A DNA stretch of 64,000 nucleotides, taken from the NCBI GenBank assembly GCA_035695065.1, contig DASSEW010000063.1:7170-71169 (forward strand), given 5' to 3'. Of the stretch, positions 1 through 8,096 are shown piece by piece. The number at the start of each line of letters is the position of its first letter. Positions within the stretch are counted from its first letter, which is position 1. The notes beneath the pieces are model-generated. The model was not told the DNA's origin. It did not search any database and worked only from the letters and a program-made list of their open reading frames with translations. This DNA is from 66-474 sp035695065. GTDB taxonomy: Bacteria > Pseudomonadota > Gammaproteobacteria > Xanthomonadales > Rhodanobacteraceae. Both the position numbers and the translations under genes were made by a program.

Positions 1-47
1 TGGCGAAGCTGGAATCGCTGAAGAACGAGGGCGTGTCGTCCAACTGA
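1..47 (+). CDS. 3' end of an unidentified gene (partial)
   Basis: The window opens inside a plus-strand frame whose last 14 codons read AKLESLKNEGVSSN before a TGA at 45-47. This is too short to assign a family. It converges on the HAAS/sensor gene, and a GC-rich stem-loop lies between the two. Confidence 0.45.
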   Translation, partial: AKLESLKNEGVSSN

Positions 48-58
48 CGAGCGAGCGC

Positions 59-81
59 GCGGCGGCCGTTCAGGCCGCCGC
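59..81. terminator. GC-rich stem-loop between convergent genes
   Basis: A perfect 9-bp stem (GCGGCGGCC with GGCCGCCGC) closes a 5-nt loop between the upstream plus-strand stop and the minus-strand HAAS gene, overlapping the stop codon of the latter. There is no T-run, so it is at best an atypical or RNA-stabilising terminator. Confidence 0.35.
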
Positions 82-969
82 GATCTTCACCAGCAGGCTC
101 TTGGCGATGGCGCCGTGCATGCGGCCGATACCGCGCGCCACGTGCAGCATCAGGAACAGCCCGAGGAAGCCGATCGCGAATTCAATCGGCCAGATCCACG
201 CAGGGACATAGAAGTAGATGTCGTCCATTTGCACCATGGGCAAATGCCAGATCGCCTGCGCGAACGGCGCCGCCATCAACGCCACCGGGATCACGGTGCT
301 GACGATCAGCAGCGTGAAGTAGATGATGCCCAGCGGCAGCATCATCAGCATGTAGAACAGGCTGGACCACGAGCGCGGGTCGGTGAACATCGCCACGATG
401 CGCTTGCCCAGCGGCAGGTCGCGATCGGTGTAGGGCGGGCGGCGCGGCATGCGCACGCCCAGCATGCCTTCCACGATGCGCCCTTCCAGCAGCGAGAGCA
501 TGCGCACCGATCCGAAGAACAGGATCAGGAACGGGATGCCGACCAGCGTCAGCGCAAAGCCCATGGACAGCGCGATGCCGGTGACCGCCCAGGTGAAATA
601 GAAGATGCCGGTGGCGAGCGACAGCAGCAGGTAGAACATCGACGCATACGCATGCGGGTCGCCGGCCACCCCGAAGAAACGCGTGATCGGATTGCTGCTT
701 GGTTCGCGTCGCGGCGCCGGGCGCAGCGCGCGAACCACCGTCGCTTCCTGGTTGCGGTAGATCTCCGCGACTTCCTCCGGTGCGCCGTAGCTGCTCGAAA
801 TCTTGGCAAGCAATTCGGCTTCGCTCAGTTGCGGGTTGTCGGCCAGCTCCGAGCGCAGGTGTTCCTCGGCGTCGTACAGTGCGTCCTGGATCATCGCCGG
901 GTCCGCGCCGGCCAGCGCCGCGCGCAACTGGTCGAGGTACTCGCCGATCGTCTGGGGTGTGGCGTTCAT
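70..969 (-). CDS. HAAS/DUF1700-like membrane protein with duplicated sensor-type segments
   Basis: About 299 residues. The first ~75 residues form a soluble acidic helical HAAS-like region (TIGEYLDQLRAAL, then DALYDAEEHLRSEL). The rest is membrane-embedded and carries two related units, one starting near residue 110 (MFYLLLSLATGIFYFTW) and one near 205 (LFYMLMMLPLGIIYFTL), as in putative sensor domains of this class, plus a final hydrophobic helix. The ATG at 969 is chosen because it lies 17 bp after the PadR stop and begins the conserved part. HAAS proteins are typically paired with PadR repressors, as here. The physiological signal is unknown. Confidence 0.75.
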   Translation of the reverse strand: MNATPQTIGEYLDQLRAALAGADPAMIQDALYDAEEHLRSELADNPQLSEAELLAKISSSYGAPEEVAEIYRNQEATVVRALRPAPRREPSSNPITRFFGVAGDPHAYASMFYLLLSLATGIFYFTWAVTGIALSMGFALTLVGIPFLILFFGSVRMLSLLEGRIVEGMLGVRMPRRPPYTDRDLPLGKRIVAMFTDPRSWSSLFYMLMMLPLGIIYFTLLIVSTVIPVALMAAPFAQAIWHLPMVQMDDIYFYVPAWIWPIEFAIGFLGLFLMLHVARGIGRMHGAIAKSLLVKIAAA

Positions 970-986
970 GTCCAAGGCAACCTCGC

Positions 987-1349
987 TCAACTTTTGATGA
1001 TCGAATCCACGCTCTTGCGCGTGGCGGTCCAGGCTTCGATCCACTCGCGCAGCACCTTCCGCCCGAGTGGCGTGATCCGGTAATAGCGCCGCGGTGGCCC
1101 GGCCACCGAGGGTTCCACGTGCGTGTCCAGCAATTCCGCGGCGCTCAGGTTCCGCAGCACCGGATACAGCGCGCTCTGCTTGCCGGCCAGCACGCCGCCG
1201 GCTTCCTGCTCCAGGCGCTTCGCGATCTGGTAGCCGTACAGCGGTTCGCGCGCCGCGGCCAGCACGGCCAGCAGCACCAGCGACACGGTGCCTGCTGCAA
1301 GTTCCTTCTCGAATTTCTTGAGGTGGTTTTCGGTATCGCTCACCGGCAT
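987..1349 (-). CDS. PadR-family transcriptional regulator
   Basis: A 120-residue winged-helix repressor. The core reads LYGYQIAKRLEQEAGG, then QSALYPVLRNLSAAELL and RRYYRITPLGRKVL, the standard PadR helix-turn-helix and wing. It is the first gene of a two-gene unit with the HAAS membrane protein 17 bp downstream, which it probably autoregulates together with itself. The region just upstream (about 1360-1400) is the only AT-rich patch nearby and holds a TATACT hexamer on the minus strand at 1378-1383 that could be a -10 element, without a convincing -35. Ligand unknown. Confidence 0.85.
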   Translation of the reverse strand: MPVSDTENHLKKFEKELAAGTVSLVLLAVLAAAREPLYGYQIAKRLEQEAGGVLAGKQSALYPVLRNLSAAELLDTHVEPSVAGPPRRYYRITPLGRKVLREWIEAWTATRKSVDSIIKS

Positions 1350-1528
1350 GGCTTCAGTGCAGCATAGTCTGGAGTGGAGTATAGTGCGAACTTGATAATA
1401 GTGGATGCGCCGGAAGTCATGCGCGGGTCTCCCTCGTCAGTCATGCTTCCGGGTGCTCAGGAAAGGCGCACAATGCATTCAACGCTTGACCGCGTGGCGG
1501 CATCCAACGCGGAAACAGGAGCACTGCG

Positions 1529-1810
1529 ATGATCGAACTCGGATTACTGGTACTGGTCGTTTTCGTCGGCGCGTTCTGGCTGCTGGCCGCGCTGATCGGC
1601 GGCTTGTTCAAGCTGACCTTCGGCTTGCTCGGCGCGTTGTTCGGCGGCATGTTCGCGCTGTTCGGCATCGGCCTGGCGGCGCTGGTGGTCGTGCCGATCC
1701 TGGCGCTCGCCCTGTTGCCGCTGCTGATCCCCGCGCTCGGGCTGGCGCTGCTGGTGTGGCTGATCGTGCACGCCACGCGCAAGCCGGCGCCGGCGCAGAT
1801 CCAACAGTAA
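1529..1810 (+). CDS. Small hydrophobic membrane protein
   Basis: 93 residues, almost entirely hydrophobic (Leu, Val, Ala, Gly, Phe), with two to three membrane segments and a short polar tail ending KPAPAQIQQ. An AGGAG-like site lies about 8 nt before the ATG. No domain recognised. It stands alone and converges on the TonB-like gene across a dispersed palindromic repeat. Its low complexity would allow a spurious frame, but the ribosome binding site and codon pattern favour a real gene. Confidence 0.6.
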   Translation: MIELGLLVLVVFVGAFWLLAALIGGLFKLTFGLLGALFGGMFALFGIGLAALVVVPILALALLPLLIPALGLALLVWLIVHATRKPAPAQIQQ

Positions 1811-1831
1811 GAGAGCTGCTATCGAAGCTAC

Positions 1832-1924
1832 GTCATTCCGGGGCTGCCGAAGGCAGAACCCGGAATCTGCTTCCAGCCTTGAGCAGCAGAATCCGGATCG
1901 CCGCTTCGCGGCGTCCGGAATGAC
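1832..1924. repeat. Dispersed palindromic repeat, GTCATTCCGG family
   Basis: Begins GTCATTCCGG and ends TCCGGAATGAC, an inverted pair about 90 bp apart, with a second inner hairpin (GCCGCTTCGCGGC). It fills the gap between two convergent genes. Related copies lie at 4641-4739, 23874-23914 (half), 61133-61177 (half) and 62889-62980. It may act as a bidirectional terminator or REP-like element. Confidence 0.8.
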
Positions 1925-1992
1925 GGTAGGAACGATCCCTCATAGTGTGCCGCGAAACAGCGCGCGGGCATTGCGCCCGCGCGCCCGACGGG

Positions 1993-2658
1993 TCAGCGGT
2001 TGCTCAGGCTGAACTTCACCGGCACCTGCGCCCACGCCTGGATGGCGTGGCCGTCGCGTTGCGCAGGATGGAAGCGCCACGCCGCCAGCACGTGCTCGCG
2101 CGCGGCGTTGTCCAGGTCGCGCGAGCCGCTGCTCTTCAATACCAGCACCTGGATCGGCTTGCCGGTCGCATCCACCAGTACCCGCAGCAGCACCGTGCCC
2201 TGCACGCCTTCGCGAATTGCCGCGACCGGATAGTCCGGCGGCGTCGCGGTTTCGTAGGCGATCGTCGCATCGTTGTTGCCGCCGGCAATGCCGGTTTCGT
2301 TTGAAATCGCGACCGGCTTGGCGACATTTGATGTTTCCGACGCCACGATTGCCGTGGTCGTGTTGTCCACCGGCGCGACGACCGGATGCGTGACCGGCAC
2401 GCGGATGGATGGCGCATGGGTGACGTGCCTGACCACATGCGCGTCAGGCATCGGCGGGATCGGCAGCGGTTTGACCGGGTGCCAAAGCGTCGCCTGCAGG
2501 GTGGTCGGGTTGGGCAGCGCGACGGGAAGCGTGACCGGCAACGGTCGCAGCGCGATCAGCAGCGCGACCAGGTTCAACGAGATCGCAAGCGCCATCGCGA
2601 AGCTGCGGATCGCGTGCGGCGCCAGTTCGTGACGCGGATGAAGCACGGCAGACGTCAT
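1993..2658 (-). CDS. Energy transducer TonB-like protein
   Basis: 221 residues from the ATG at 2658, chosen because AGGAGGT lies directly upstream. The order is an N-terminal membrane anchor (residues ~20-40, MALAISLNLVALLIAL), a Pro/Val-rich periplasmic spacer, then a C-terminal TonB domain (PPDYPVAAIREGVQGTVLL, VLVDATGKPIQVLVLKSSG, DLDNAAREHVLAAWRFHPA). TonB proteins couple the proton gradient, through ExbBD, to outer-membrane receptors. No exbB or exbD is adjacent. It could serve the two TonB-dependent receptors in this window, but nothing links them directly. Confidence 0.85.
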   Translation of the reverse strand: MTSAVLHPRHELAPHAIRSFAMALAISLNLVALLIALRPLPVTLPVALPNPTTLQATLWHPVKPLPIPPMPDAHVVRHVTHAPSIRVPVTHPVVAPVDNTTTAIVASETSNVAKPVAISNETGIAGGNNDATIAYETATPPDYPVAAIREGVQGTVLLRVLVDATGKPIQVLVLKSSGSRDLDNAAREHVLAAWRFHPAQRDGHAIQAWAQVPVKFSLSNR

Positions 2659-2784
2659 AAGCCACCTCCTCGTGTGGAAGGGGAGCCGAGACGTCCGAGA
2701 CGGCAACGCCCCGGTTGAGAGTCACGCTACGCCTGTGCTTGTGACCCGACAAGTGCCGGCGCGATGCCGGCATCCAGCATTGCG

Positions 2785-3318
2785 TCACGCCTTTGCAACG
2801 CGGTAATCGAGTTCACCATTCGTGACATGCGCGGCCGAGGTGTACGGATGTTCGACCACGTGCCGCGCATCGACGATGTGCAGCACGCGCACGCCGCGCA
2901 CCTTCAGCCAGTCGGCGATCAGGCCGCGGTGGCAGCGCCACCACACCGCTTCCGAACACATGATCGCGGTGCGCTTCGTGCTCGCGAGTGCCGCCAACCG
3001 CTCCATGCCGGCCGCGAATTCCGGCGTGCGCATGTAATCGGCGTAACCGCGGAAGGCATCGTTGCGCCATGCCGTGTTCGGCGAATCCGGCAACGGCTTG
3101 CGGCGGCCGCCCAGTTCCGGAAACGGCACGTATTCGATGCCCGCGTCGTGCAGCGCGTGCGCGAGCGGCTCGACGTTGAAGTGCGGGTATTTGCGCGAGC
3201 CGGGGAATCGCCGCACGTCGGCCAGCGCCTGGATGCCATTGCCGCCGAGCAGTGCGATGAATTCCTCCGCGCTGCGCGTGGAGTGGCCGATCGTCCAGAT
3301 CGTTTCAGGCAGGCCCAT
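2785..3318 (-). CDS. DUF488 family protein
   Basis: 177 residues matching the DUF488 pattern: IWTIGHSTRSAEEFIALL at the start, ALADVRRFPGSRKYPHF, then YVPFPELGGRR and the Cys-containing TAIMCSEAVWWRCHRGLI. The family is widespread and soluble. The conserved SRKYPHF and C-x-E motifs suggest a binding or catalytic site, but the function is not established. The gene stands alone, back to back with a secreted protein gene on the other strand. Confidence 0.85.
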   Translation of the reverse strand: MGLPETIWTIGHSTRSAEEFIALLGGNGIQALADVRRFPGSRKYPHFNVEPLAHALHDAGIEYVPFPELGGRRKPLPDSPNTAWRNDAFRGYADYMRTPEFAAGMERLAALASTKRTAIMCSEAVWWRCHRGLIADWLKVRGVRVLHIVDARHVVEHPYTSAAHVTNGELDYRVAKA

Positions 3319-3446
3319 GCGAACAGGTTACTCGGCTACGCACCCGGAATTCGAATCTGAACGATTGCAACCCGAACGCGATCCGACAGATGACGGCAAA
3401 CGGGCGCTCCGGTAAAAAGGGCGCACGAACAAACCTGGAGGGGATC

Positions 3447-3893
3447 ATGCGTTCGACCATCGTTTCGCTCGCCGCGACCGCGCTGCTGGCCGGCGCGGGC
3501 CTGTTCGCCACAACGCCGGCGCGCGCCGCACACGAAATCAGCTGCAAGATGACGTTCTCGCTGGCGGGCTGGTCGGCGTTCTACAAGACCTCCTCCGGCT
3601 CCGGCTCGATCAACTGCAGCAACGGCCAGCACATGCGCGTGCACCTGCGCAGCAAGGGCGGCGGCCTGAGCTTCGGCAAGTCCGAAATCAGCGGCATCGG
3701 CAAGTTCTCCGGCATCTACGACATCGATGAAGTGCTCGGTACCTACGGCAATGCCGAGGCGCATGCGGGCGCATCCAGTTCGGTGCGCAGCACCGTGATG
3801 ACCAAGGGCAATGTTTCGCTGGCGCTGACCGGGCATGGCCGCGGATGGAACCTGGGCATCGATTTCGGCAAATTCACGATCAGCAGGGATTGA
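3447..3893 (+). CDS. Secreted protein of unknown function
   Basis: 148 residues from the ATG at 3447, which follows a GGAGGGG site. A clear Sec signal peptide covers residues 1-27 (AATALLAGAGLFA, cleavage near ARA|AHE). The mature part contains two Cys residues (SCKMTF and SINCSNGQ), which could form a disulfide, and is Gly/Ser-rich with alternating hydrophobics, suggesting a small beta-rich periplasmic fold. I do not recognise the family. The next gene, trhA, is 66 bp downstream across a palindromic repeat. Confidence 0.7.
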   Translation: MRSTIVSLAATALLAGAGLFATTPARAAHEISCKMTFSLAGWSAFYKTSSGSGSINCSNGQHMRVHLRSKGGGLSFGKSEISGIGKFSGIYDIDEVLGTYGNAEAHAGASSSVRSTVMTKGNVSLALTGHGRGWNLGIDFGKFTISRD

Positions 3894-3902
3894 AACCGCA
3901 GC

Positions 3903-3945
3903 GGCGGACGATGTCCGCCCTGCAAGTAGGGCGGGCACTGCCCGG
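3903..3945. repeat. Paired hairpin repeat, GTAGGGCGGGC family (diverged)
   Basis: GGCGGACGATGTCCGCC is followed by GTAGGGCGGGCACTGCCC, two short palindromes in tandem. This is the diverged member of a family also seen at 30694, 32227, 33289, 35695 and 49964. It lies between the secreted protein gene and trhA. Confidence 0.7.
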
Positions 3946-3959
3946 CACAGGGAAATACG

Positions 3960-4622
3960 ATGACGCGAACGGGTTGGCTTTCATCCGCGGGTTACACCTT
4001 CGCCGAGGAAATGGCGAACGGCATCGTGCAGAGCGTGGGCATCCTGCTCAGCATCATCGGGCTGACGACGCTGGTCGCATTCGCGGCGGTGGACGGCGGG
4101 GCGCTCGACATCACCGCCTGCGCGGTGTTCGGCGCCGCGCTGATCGTGATGTACACGGTCTCGACGATCTACCACGCGTTGCCGGTGCATGTCGCGCCGC
4201 GATTGCTGTCGCGGCTGGACCACATCGGAATCAACCTGCTGATCGCCGGTACCTACACGCCGTTCGCATTGATCGCGCTGGGCGGCGCACGTGGCTGGTG
4301 GCTGTTCGGCGCGATCTGGTCGCTGGCTGCATTGGGTATCGTCTTGCAGTTCACGCGGGCGCGGGAATGGCACGCGCTGAAGATCGGGCTGTTCCTGCTG
4401 ATGGGATGGCTCGGCCTGCTGACCTTCGGGCCGCTGTCGGCGAGGCTCGGCGTGGGCGGCACAACGCTGCTGCTGGCCGGCGGCGCGGCCTACACGCTGG
4501 GCGTGCCGTTCCACCTGTGGAAGAAGCTGCGCTACCACAACGTGCTGTGGCACGCGTTCGTGCTGCTCGGCAGCGTGCTGCACTTCTTCGCGGTGCTGTT
4601 GTACGTGTTGCCGGCAGGTTAA
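3960..4622 (+). CDS. trhA: PAQR-family membrane protein TrhA (hemolysin III)
   Basis: 220 residues with seven predicted membrane helices. Family signatures are visible: EEMANGIVQSVG in helix 1, STIYHALP, RLDHIGINLLIAGTYTPF, and the final WHAFVLLGSVLHFF with its two His residues. The scattered Glu/His/Asp residues probably bind zinc as in other PAQR proteins. TrhA is reported to affect membrane-lipid homeostasis in E. coli; the hemolysin III name is historical. It stands alone and converges on the DUF885 gene across a palindromic repeat. Confidence 0.88.
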   Translation: MTRTGWLSSAGYTFAEEMANGIVQSVGILLSIIGLTTLVAFAAVDGGALDITACAVFGAALIVMYTVSTIYHALPVHVAPRLLSRLDHIGINLLIAGTYTPFALIALGGARGWWLFGAIWSLAALGIVLQFTRAREWHALKIGLFLLMGWLGLLTFGPLSARLGVGGTTLLLAGGAAYTLGVPFHLWKKLRYHNVLWHAFVLLGSVLHFFAVLLYVLPAG

Positions 4623-4640
4623 GCGGAGATATGACCCGAC

Positions 4641-4739
4641 GTCATTCCGGGGCTGCCGAAGGCAGAACCCGGAATCCATTTTGCTGTTTGAAGATCAAAA
4701 TGGATTCCGGATCGCCGCTTGCGCGGCGTCCGGAATGAC
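4641..4739. repeat. Dispersed palindromic repeat, GTCATTCCGG family
   Basis: Shares a long stretch with the copy at 1832 (GGCTGCCGAAGGCAGAACCC) and ends CGGCGTCCGGAATGAC. The centre forms an extra hairpin (GGAATCCATTTTG against CAAAATGGATTCC) absent from the first copy. It sits between the convergent trhA and DUF885 genes. Confidence 0.8.
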
Positions 4740-4753
4740 GCCGGTGTCGTGAT

Positions 4754-6574
4754 TTACTTCGTGTCCTTGTGGGCCGGGATGAACTGCGTATCCACCGCTT
4801 CGGCGAGCTGGTCCGGCGGCAGCAGGCCCTGGCCGATGATGAAGTCGTTGAAAGCTTTCAGGTTGAACTTGTCGCCGAGCGCGATCTGCGTGTGCGCGCG
4901 CAGTTCGAGAATCCGCGAGTAGCCGTAGAAGTACGCGGTGGCCTGGCCCGGCGAGCGGAAGGTGAAGCGGTCCAGTTCCTCACGCGCGAAGGCTTCCGAA
5001 AGGCCGACGTCGTTGACGAGGATGTCGTGCGCACGCTCGCGCGTGATCAGCCCCAGGTTCAACATCGGATCCAACATCGCGCGCGCGGCGCGCAGCAGGC
5101 GCAACTGCAACTGGATCATCTGCCCGCCGGCAGGCTCGTACGGCGCCATCATGAATTCCGAATACAGCGCCCAGCCTTCCACGTTGACGCTGTTGAAGGC
5201 GAACAGCGAACGCGCCAGCGACACGCCGTGCTCCACCATCGCCGAGAACTGCAACTCGTGGCCGGGGCGACCTTCGTGCGCGGTCAGCGTCCACGCGCAG
5301 GCGCGGCAGGTGAAGTCGTCATAGGCTTCGGACTTGCCCTGGCCGTTCGGTGGATTGCCCAGCGGCAGCACGAAGGTGCCGCGCTGGCCGTGGTTGTTGA
5401 TCAGCGGCGGCGGATCCATGTGCGGCGCCGGCTGCGAGGCGCTTTCGGCTTCGGACGCCACGCGCATCTGCATCTGCCGGTTCGGCAGGCTGACCAGGTT
5501 CTGCGTGCGGATGATGTCCTCGATCTTGCCGATCACCTGGTGGTAATACGGTTCGATCGAATTGCGGTCGAGCTGGTCCTTCTTCAGCGCCTTGATCACG
5601 TCGCGGTAATCGGTGGCCTTGATGCCTTCGGCCTTGGCGACGTACGGCGCGAGGATCTGCATCTCGTTCTGCGTCTCCATGTACTCCAGCTCGGCCTTCT
5701 TGATCAGCTCCTCGGGGCTGATGTCGATGCCGACGTCCTTCAGGTTGTTCGCATAGACCGGTTCGGGCAGCCGGAAGTCGGTGCGCGCGTGCGGCAGCAC
5801 GGTGGATTTCACCCATGTCTCGTACTCGCCGATCTGCTTCTCGTATGCGTTCAGCACGTCCTCGCCGCCGAGCTTGTACTTGGCGAACAGCTTGCGTACG
5901 CCATCCACGTAGCGCGCGTTGTTGGCGAGGTTCTGCTCCACTTCCGCCTTGTACGGGCCGATCAGCTTGGTGTTGTCCAGTCTGGCGGTGAACAGCGCTT
6001 CGGCTTCCTTGGTCACCGGCGTGCAGCCCGGCGCCATGCCGACGTAGCACTTCAGGCGATCCACGGCGTGCGCGCGGCGCTCGGCCGGCACGTCATCCTG
6101 CAGCAATCCGAATTCGCCCTGGAAGATGATCTCGCCGACGTCGTTGTAATCGAGCAGGTACTGGTCATTGAGCTTGATGCCTTCGATCTGGCGGCTGGCC
6201 GCCTTGATCATGATCTCCAGGTCCTGCCGGACATTGGGATCGTTCTCGGTGGCCAAGTCCTTCTGCAGCGTGTCGCGCGCCTGCGTCAGTGCCTCGATCG
6301 AGCGCTGGTCCACGTTCGGCTTGAGGTCGATCACCTTGGTGTCGTAGCCGGGCAGGCCGAAGCGCGAAGCGAATTCCGGATTGAACTGCGCCAGCACCTT
6401 CATCAGCACCATCGCGTCCGCGTTGCTCTTGCGCACCCACGCAGGCGCCGGCGCCGGCGGATGATCGGGCGTGAGGTTCGGCTTGGGCTGTGCGCTGGAA
6501 GCGGCGGGCGGCGCGGCCTGCGCGGCGGAAGCTGCAAGGGCGAGAGCAAGTGCGACGGTCAAAGGCTTGAGCAT
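4754..6574 (-). CDS. DUF885 family secreted peptidase-like protein
   Basis: About 606 residues from the ATG at 6574, preceded by GGAGAAG. A signal peptide is obvious (VALALALAASAAQA). The body matches the DUF885 family: alpha-helical, with TAHEGRPGHELQF near residue 435, a zinc-peptidase-like His/Glu motif, and YFYGYSRILELR near the C terminus. It is probably periplasmic. Substrate specificity is unknown; members are often called X-Pro dipeptidyl peptidases without strong proof. Monocistronic. Confidence 0.82.
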   Translation of the reverse strand: MLKPLTVALALALAASAAQAAPPAASSAQPKPNLTPDHPPAPAPAWVRKSNADAMVLMKVLAQFNPEFASRFGLPGYDTKVIDLKPNVDQRSIEALTQARDTLQKDLATENDPNVRQDLEIMIKAASRQIEGIKLNDQYLLDYNDVGEIIFQGEFGLLQDDVPAERRAHAVDRLKCYVGMAPGCTPVTKEAEALFTARLDNTKLIGPYKAEVEQNLANNARYVDGVRKLFAKYKLGGEDVLNAYEKQIGEYETWVKSTVLPHARTDFRLPEPVYANNLKDVGIDISPEELIKKAELEYMETQNEMQILAPYVAKAEGIKATDYRDVIKALKKDQLDRNSIEPYYHQVIGKIEDIIRTQNLVSLPNRQMQMRVASEAESASQPAPHMDPPPLINNHGQRGTFVLPLGNPPNGQGKSEAYDDFTCRACAWTLTAHEGRPGHELQFSAMVEHGVSLARSLFAFNSVNVEGWALYSEFMMAPYEPAGGQMIQLQLRLLRAARAMLDPMLNLGLITRERAHDILVNDVGLSEAFAREELDRFTFRSPGQATAYFYGYSRILELRAHTQIALGDKFNLKAFNDFIIGQGLLPPDQLAEAVDTQFIPAHKDTK

Positions 6575-6646
6575 GGCGCTTCTCCTTGGCTGGATCGGGC
6601 AGCCTAGTGTGCACGCTGGCGAGCCGGATGTGTCGGAAGTACGGAA

Positions 6647-6783
6647 CCCTCTGAATAAGCTGCTGCGCTCGGCATCTTGCGCGCCGGCGGTGCTCGGAAT
6701 CCTCATGTACTGACGTGTACACTCCGGTTCCTGCGCTCCGGCGACGCACAATCTGCCTTCGCTCGCGACGCTTCTTCAGAGGG
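6647..6783. repeat. Long palindromic element, copy 1 (CATGTACTGACGTGTACAC family)
   Basis: 137 bp bounded by CCCTCTGAATAAGC and GCTTCTTCAGAGGG, which pair with one mismatch. The interior (TGCGCTCGGCATCTTGCGCG, CATGTACTGACGTGTACAC, CAATCTGCCTTCGCTCGC) matches the copy at 37281-37464. It lies just upstream of the GFA gene and may carry its leader or promoter. Confidence 0.8.
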
Positions 6784-6793
6784 TCCGTGGCCA

Positions 6794-7189
6794 ATGACAG
6801 AGATCATCACCCACCACGGCGGCTGCCACTGCGGCCGCGTGCGCTTCGAAGTGGATGCGCCGGCGCGCCCGCAGGTGCAGGAATGCACCTGCTCGATCTG
6901 CCGCATGACAGGCTTCGTGCACCTGATCGTGCCGGCTGCGCGCTTCCACCTGCTGAGCGGTGAGGACGCGCTCACCGAATACCGCTTCAACACCGGCACC
7001 GCGCGGCACCTGTTCTGCAAGCATTGCGGCGTGAAATCTTTCTACGTGCCGCGCTCGCATCCGCACGGCTACAGCATCAACGCGCGCTGCCTCGACGGCG
7101 ACGTGCTGGAAGATTGCGAATGGCTGCCGCCGTTCGATGACAGCAACCGCGAGGCCGCGACCGCGGCGATCGCCCACTTCGCCGACTGA
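6794..7189 (+). CDS. GFA-family (CENP-V/GFA domain) zinc protein
   Basis: 131 residues from the ATG at 6794. Zinc-binding cysteines occur in the family arrangement: GGCHCGRVRF near the start, CTCSICRMTGF, then LFCKHCGVKSFY. The family includes glutathione-dependent formaldehyde-activating enzymes, but most small members have no proven activity. It ends 16 bp from the convergent DUF3298 gene. The upstream palindromic element leaves almost no other leader sequence. Confidence 0.85.
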   Translation: MTEIITHHGGCHCGRVRFEVDAPARPQVQECTCSICRMTGFVHLIVPAARFHLLSGEDALTEYRFNTGTARHLFCKHCGVKSFYVPRSHPHGYSINARCLDGDVLEDCEWLPPFDDSNREAATAAIAHFAD

Positions 7190-7205
7190 CACGTTCGTGC
7201 ACTGA

Positions 7206-8045
7206 TCAAAACGCGAACGCGCTCCGGTATTGCGTCTTGAGGTCCGCGGCGAACACGCGCGCGGGAACCTCCACCGTCTGGGTGCCATAAACATAGGCTG
7301 CGACCTGGTAGGGCGGGAAGATCAGCGTCAGGCCGGGGCTCGGATCATCGGGCTGCGCGCTGGCGCGCACGATGTAGTTGGCGAAATTCTGCGACGTGGG
7401 CGCGGTGCCCTCGACGACCATCTGCTGCGCATTCGCCTTCCATTGCGCAATTGCCTGTGGCGAACCTTCGTTCGGCTTCGGTGCCTGCGCGAGCATCTTG
7501 TGCATCAATTCGACGCGCGCGTACTCCGCAAGCGCCTTGCGCGCCTCATCGGGTTGAGCGAACAGGTCGTCCAGTGGAATCGTGCGTCGCGCATGAGTGT
7601 CGTAAACGATCGCGGCGTCGATCGGCGCGGGATGCGCGCCGCCGGTGTCCTGGAAGCCGCTCTCGCGCACGCTGGTGAACGCGCTCGTGCGCGCGGCCAG
7701 CTTGAAGTCCATCCGCAATTGCATTTGCCGGTCGGCGAATTCGGGGAAGGTTTTCGGATCGGGCAATGCGCGCAGGAATTCCTGCTTCGCGGCGCCCGCG
7801 ATCCTGCGCAGCATCGCGGCGAGCGGCGCTTCGTCCGCGTTCAAGCGCGGATAGCTGATGTCGATCTTGTAGCGCGACGTGGCGATATGCTGCTCCAGCG
7901 GATTCGCCGTCGTGCTCGCAGCGGCCGTGGACGCGCTCGGAGCGAATGCGGTGGTCGCGCTGTCATTCGGCCCACCGTGGCACGCCGCGAGCGACATCGC
8001 GGCGATCACCAGCAGGCTGACCTTCGTCCGGCGCTGCGCGAACAT
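7206..8045 (-). CDS. DUF3298/DUF4163 (RsiV-like) lipoprotein
   Basis: 279 residues from the ATG at 8045, after a GAGGAG site. A lipobox ending LAAC is found near residue 22, then a low-complexity Ala/Ser/Thr linker. The folded part matches DUF4163 (RYKIDISYPRL) followed by DUF3298 (LDDLFAQPDEARKAL, then LIFPPYQVAAYVYGTQTVEV). The same fold forms the extracellular part of the anti-sigma factor RsiV and of PdaC. There is no cytoplasmic anti-sigma region here, so it is an envelope lipoprotein of unknown role, divergent from dusA. Confidence 0.8.
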   Translation of the reverse strand: MFAQRRTKVSLLVIAAMSLAACHGGPNDSATTAFAPSASTAAASTTANPLEQHIATSRYKIDISYPRLNADEAPLAAMLRRIAGAAKQEFLRALPDPKTFPEFADRQMQLRMDFKLAARTSAFTSVRESGFQDTGGAHPAPIDAAIVYDTHARRTIPLDDLFAQPDEARKALAEYARVELMHKMLAQAPKPNEGSPQAIAQWKANAQQMVVEGTAPTSQNFANYIVRASAQPDDPSPGLTLIFPPYQVAAYVYGTQTVEVPARVFAADLKTQYRSAFAF

Positions 8046-8096
8046 GCGCTCTCCTCGACTTGGCACGATGGCGAGCATACCGCTTATGCTTGCGCG

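Noticed and set aside
4769..6607. Long plus-strand open frame (612 codons) opposite the DUF885 gene
   Set aside because: It is antisense to a well-supported conserved gene and is rich in Arg, Ala, His and Val as expected for the complement of GC-rich codons; no domain is visible.
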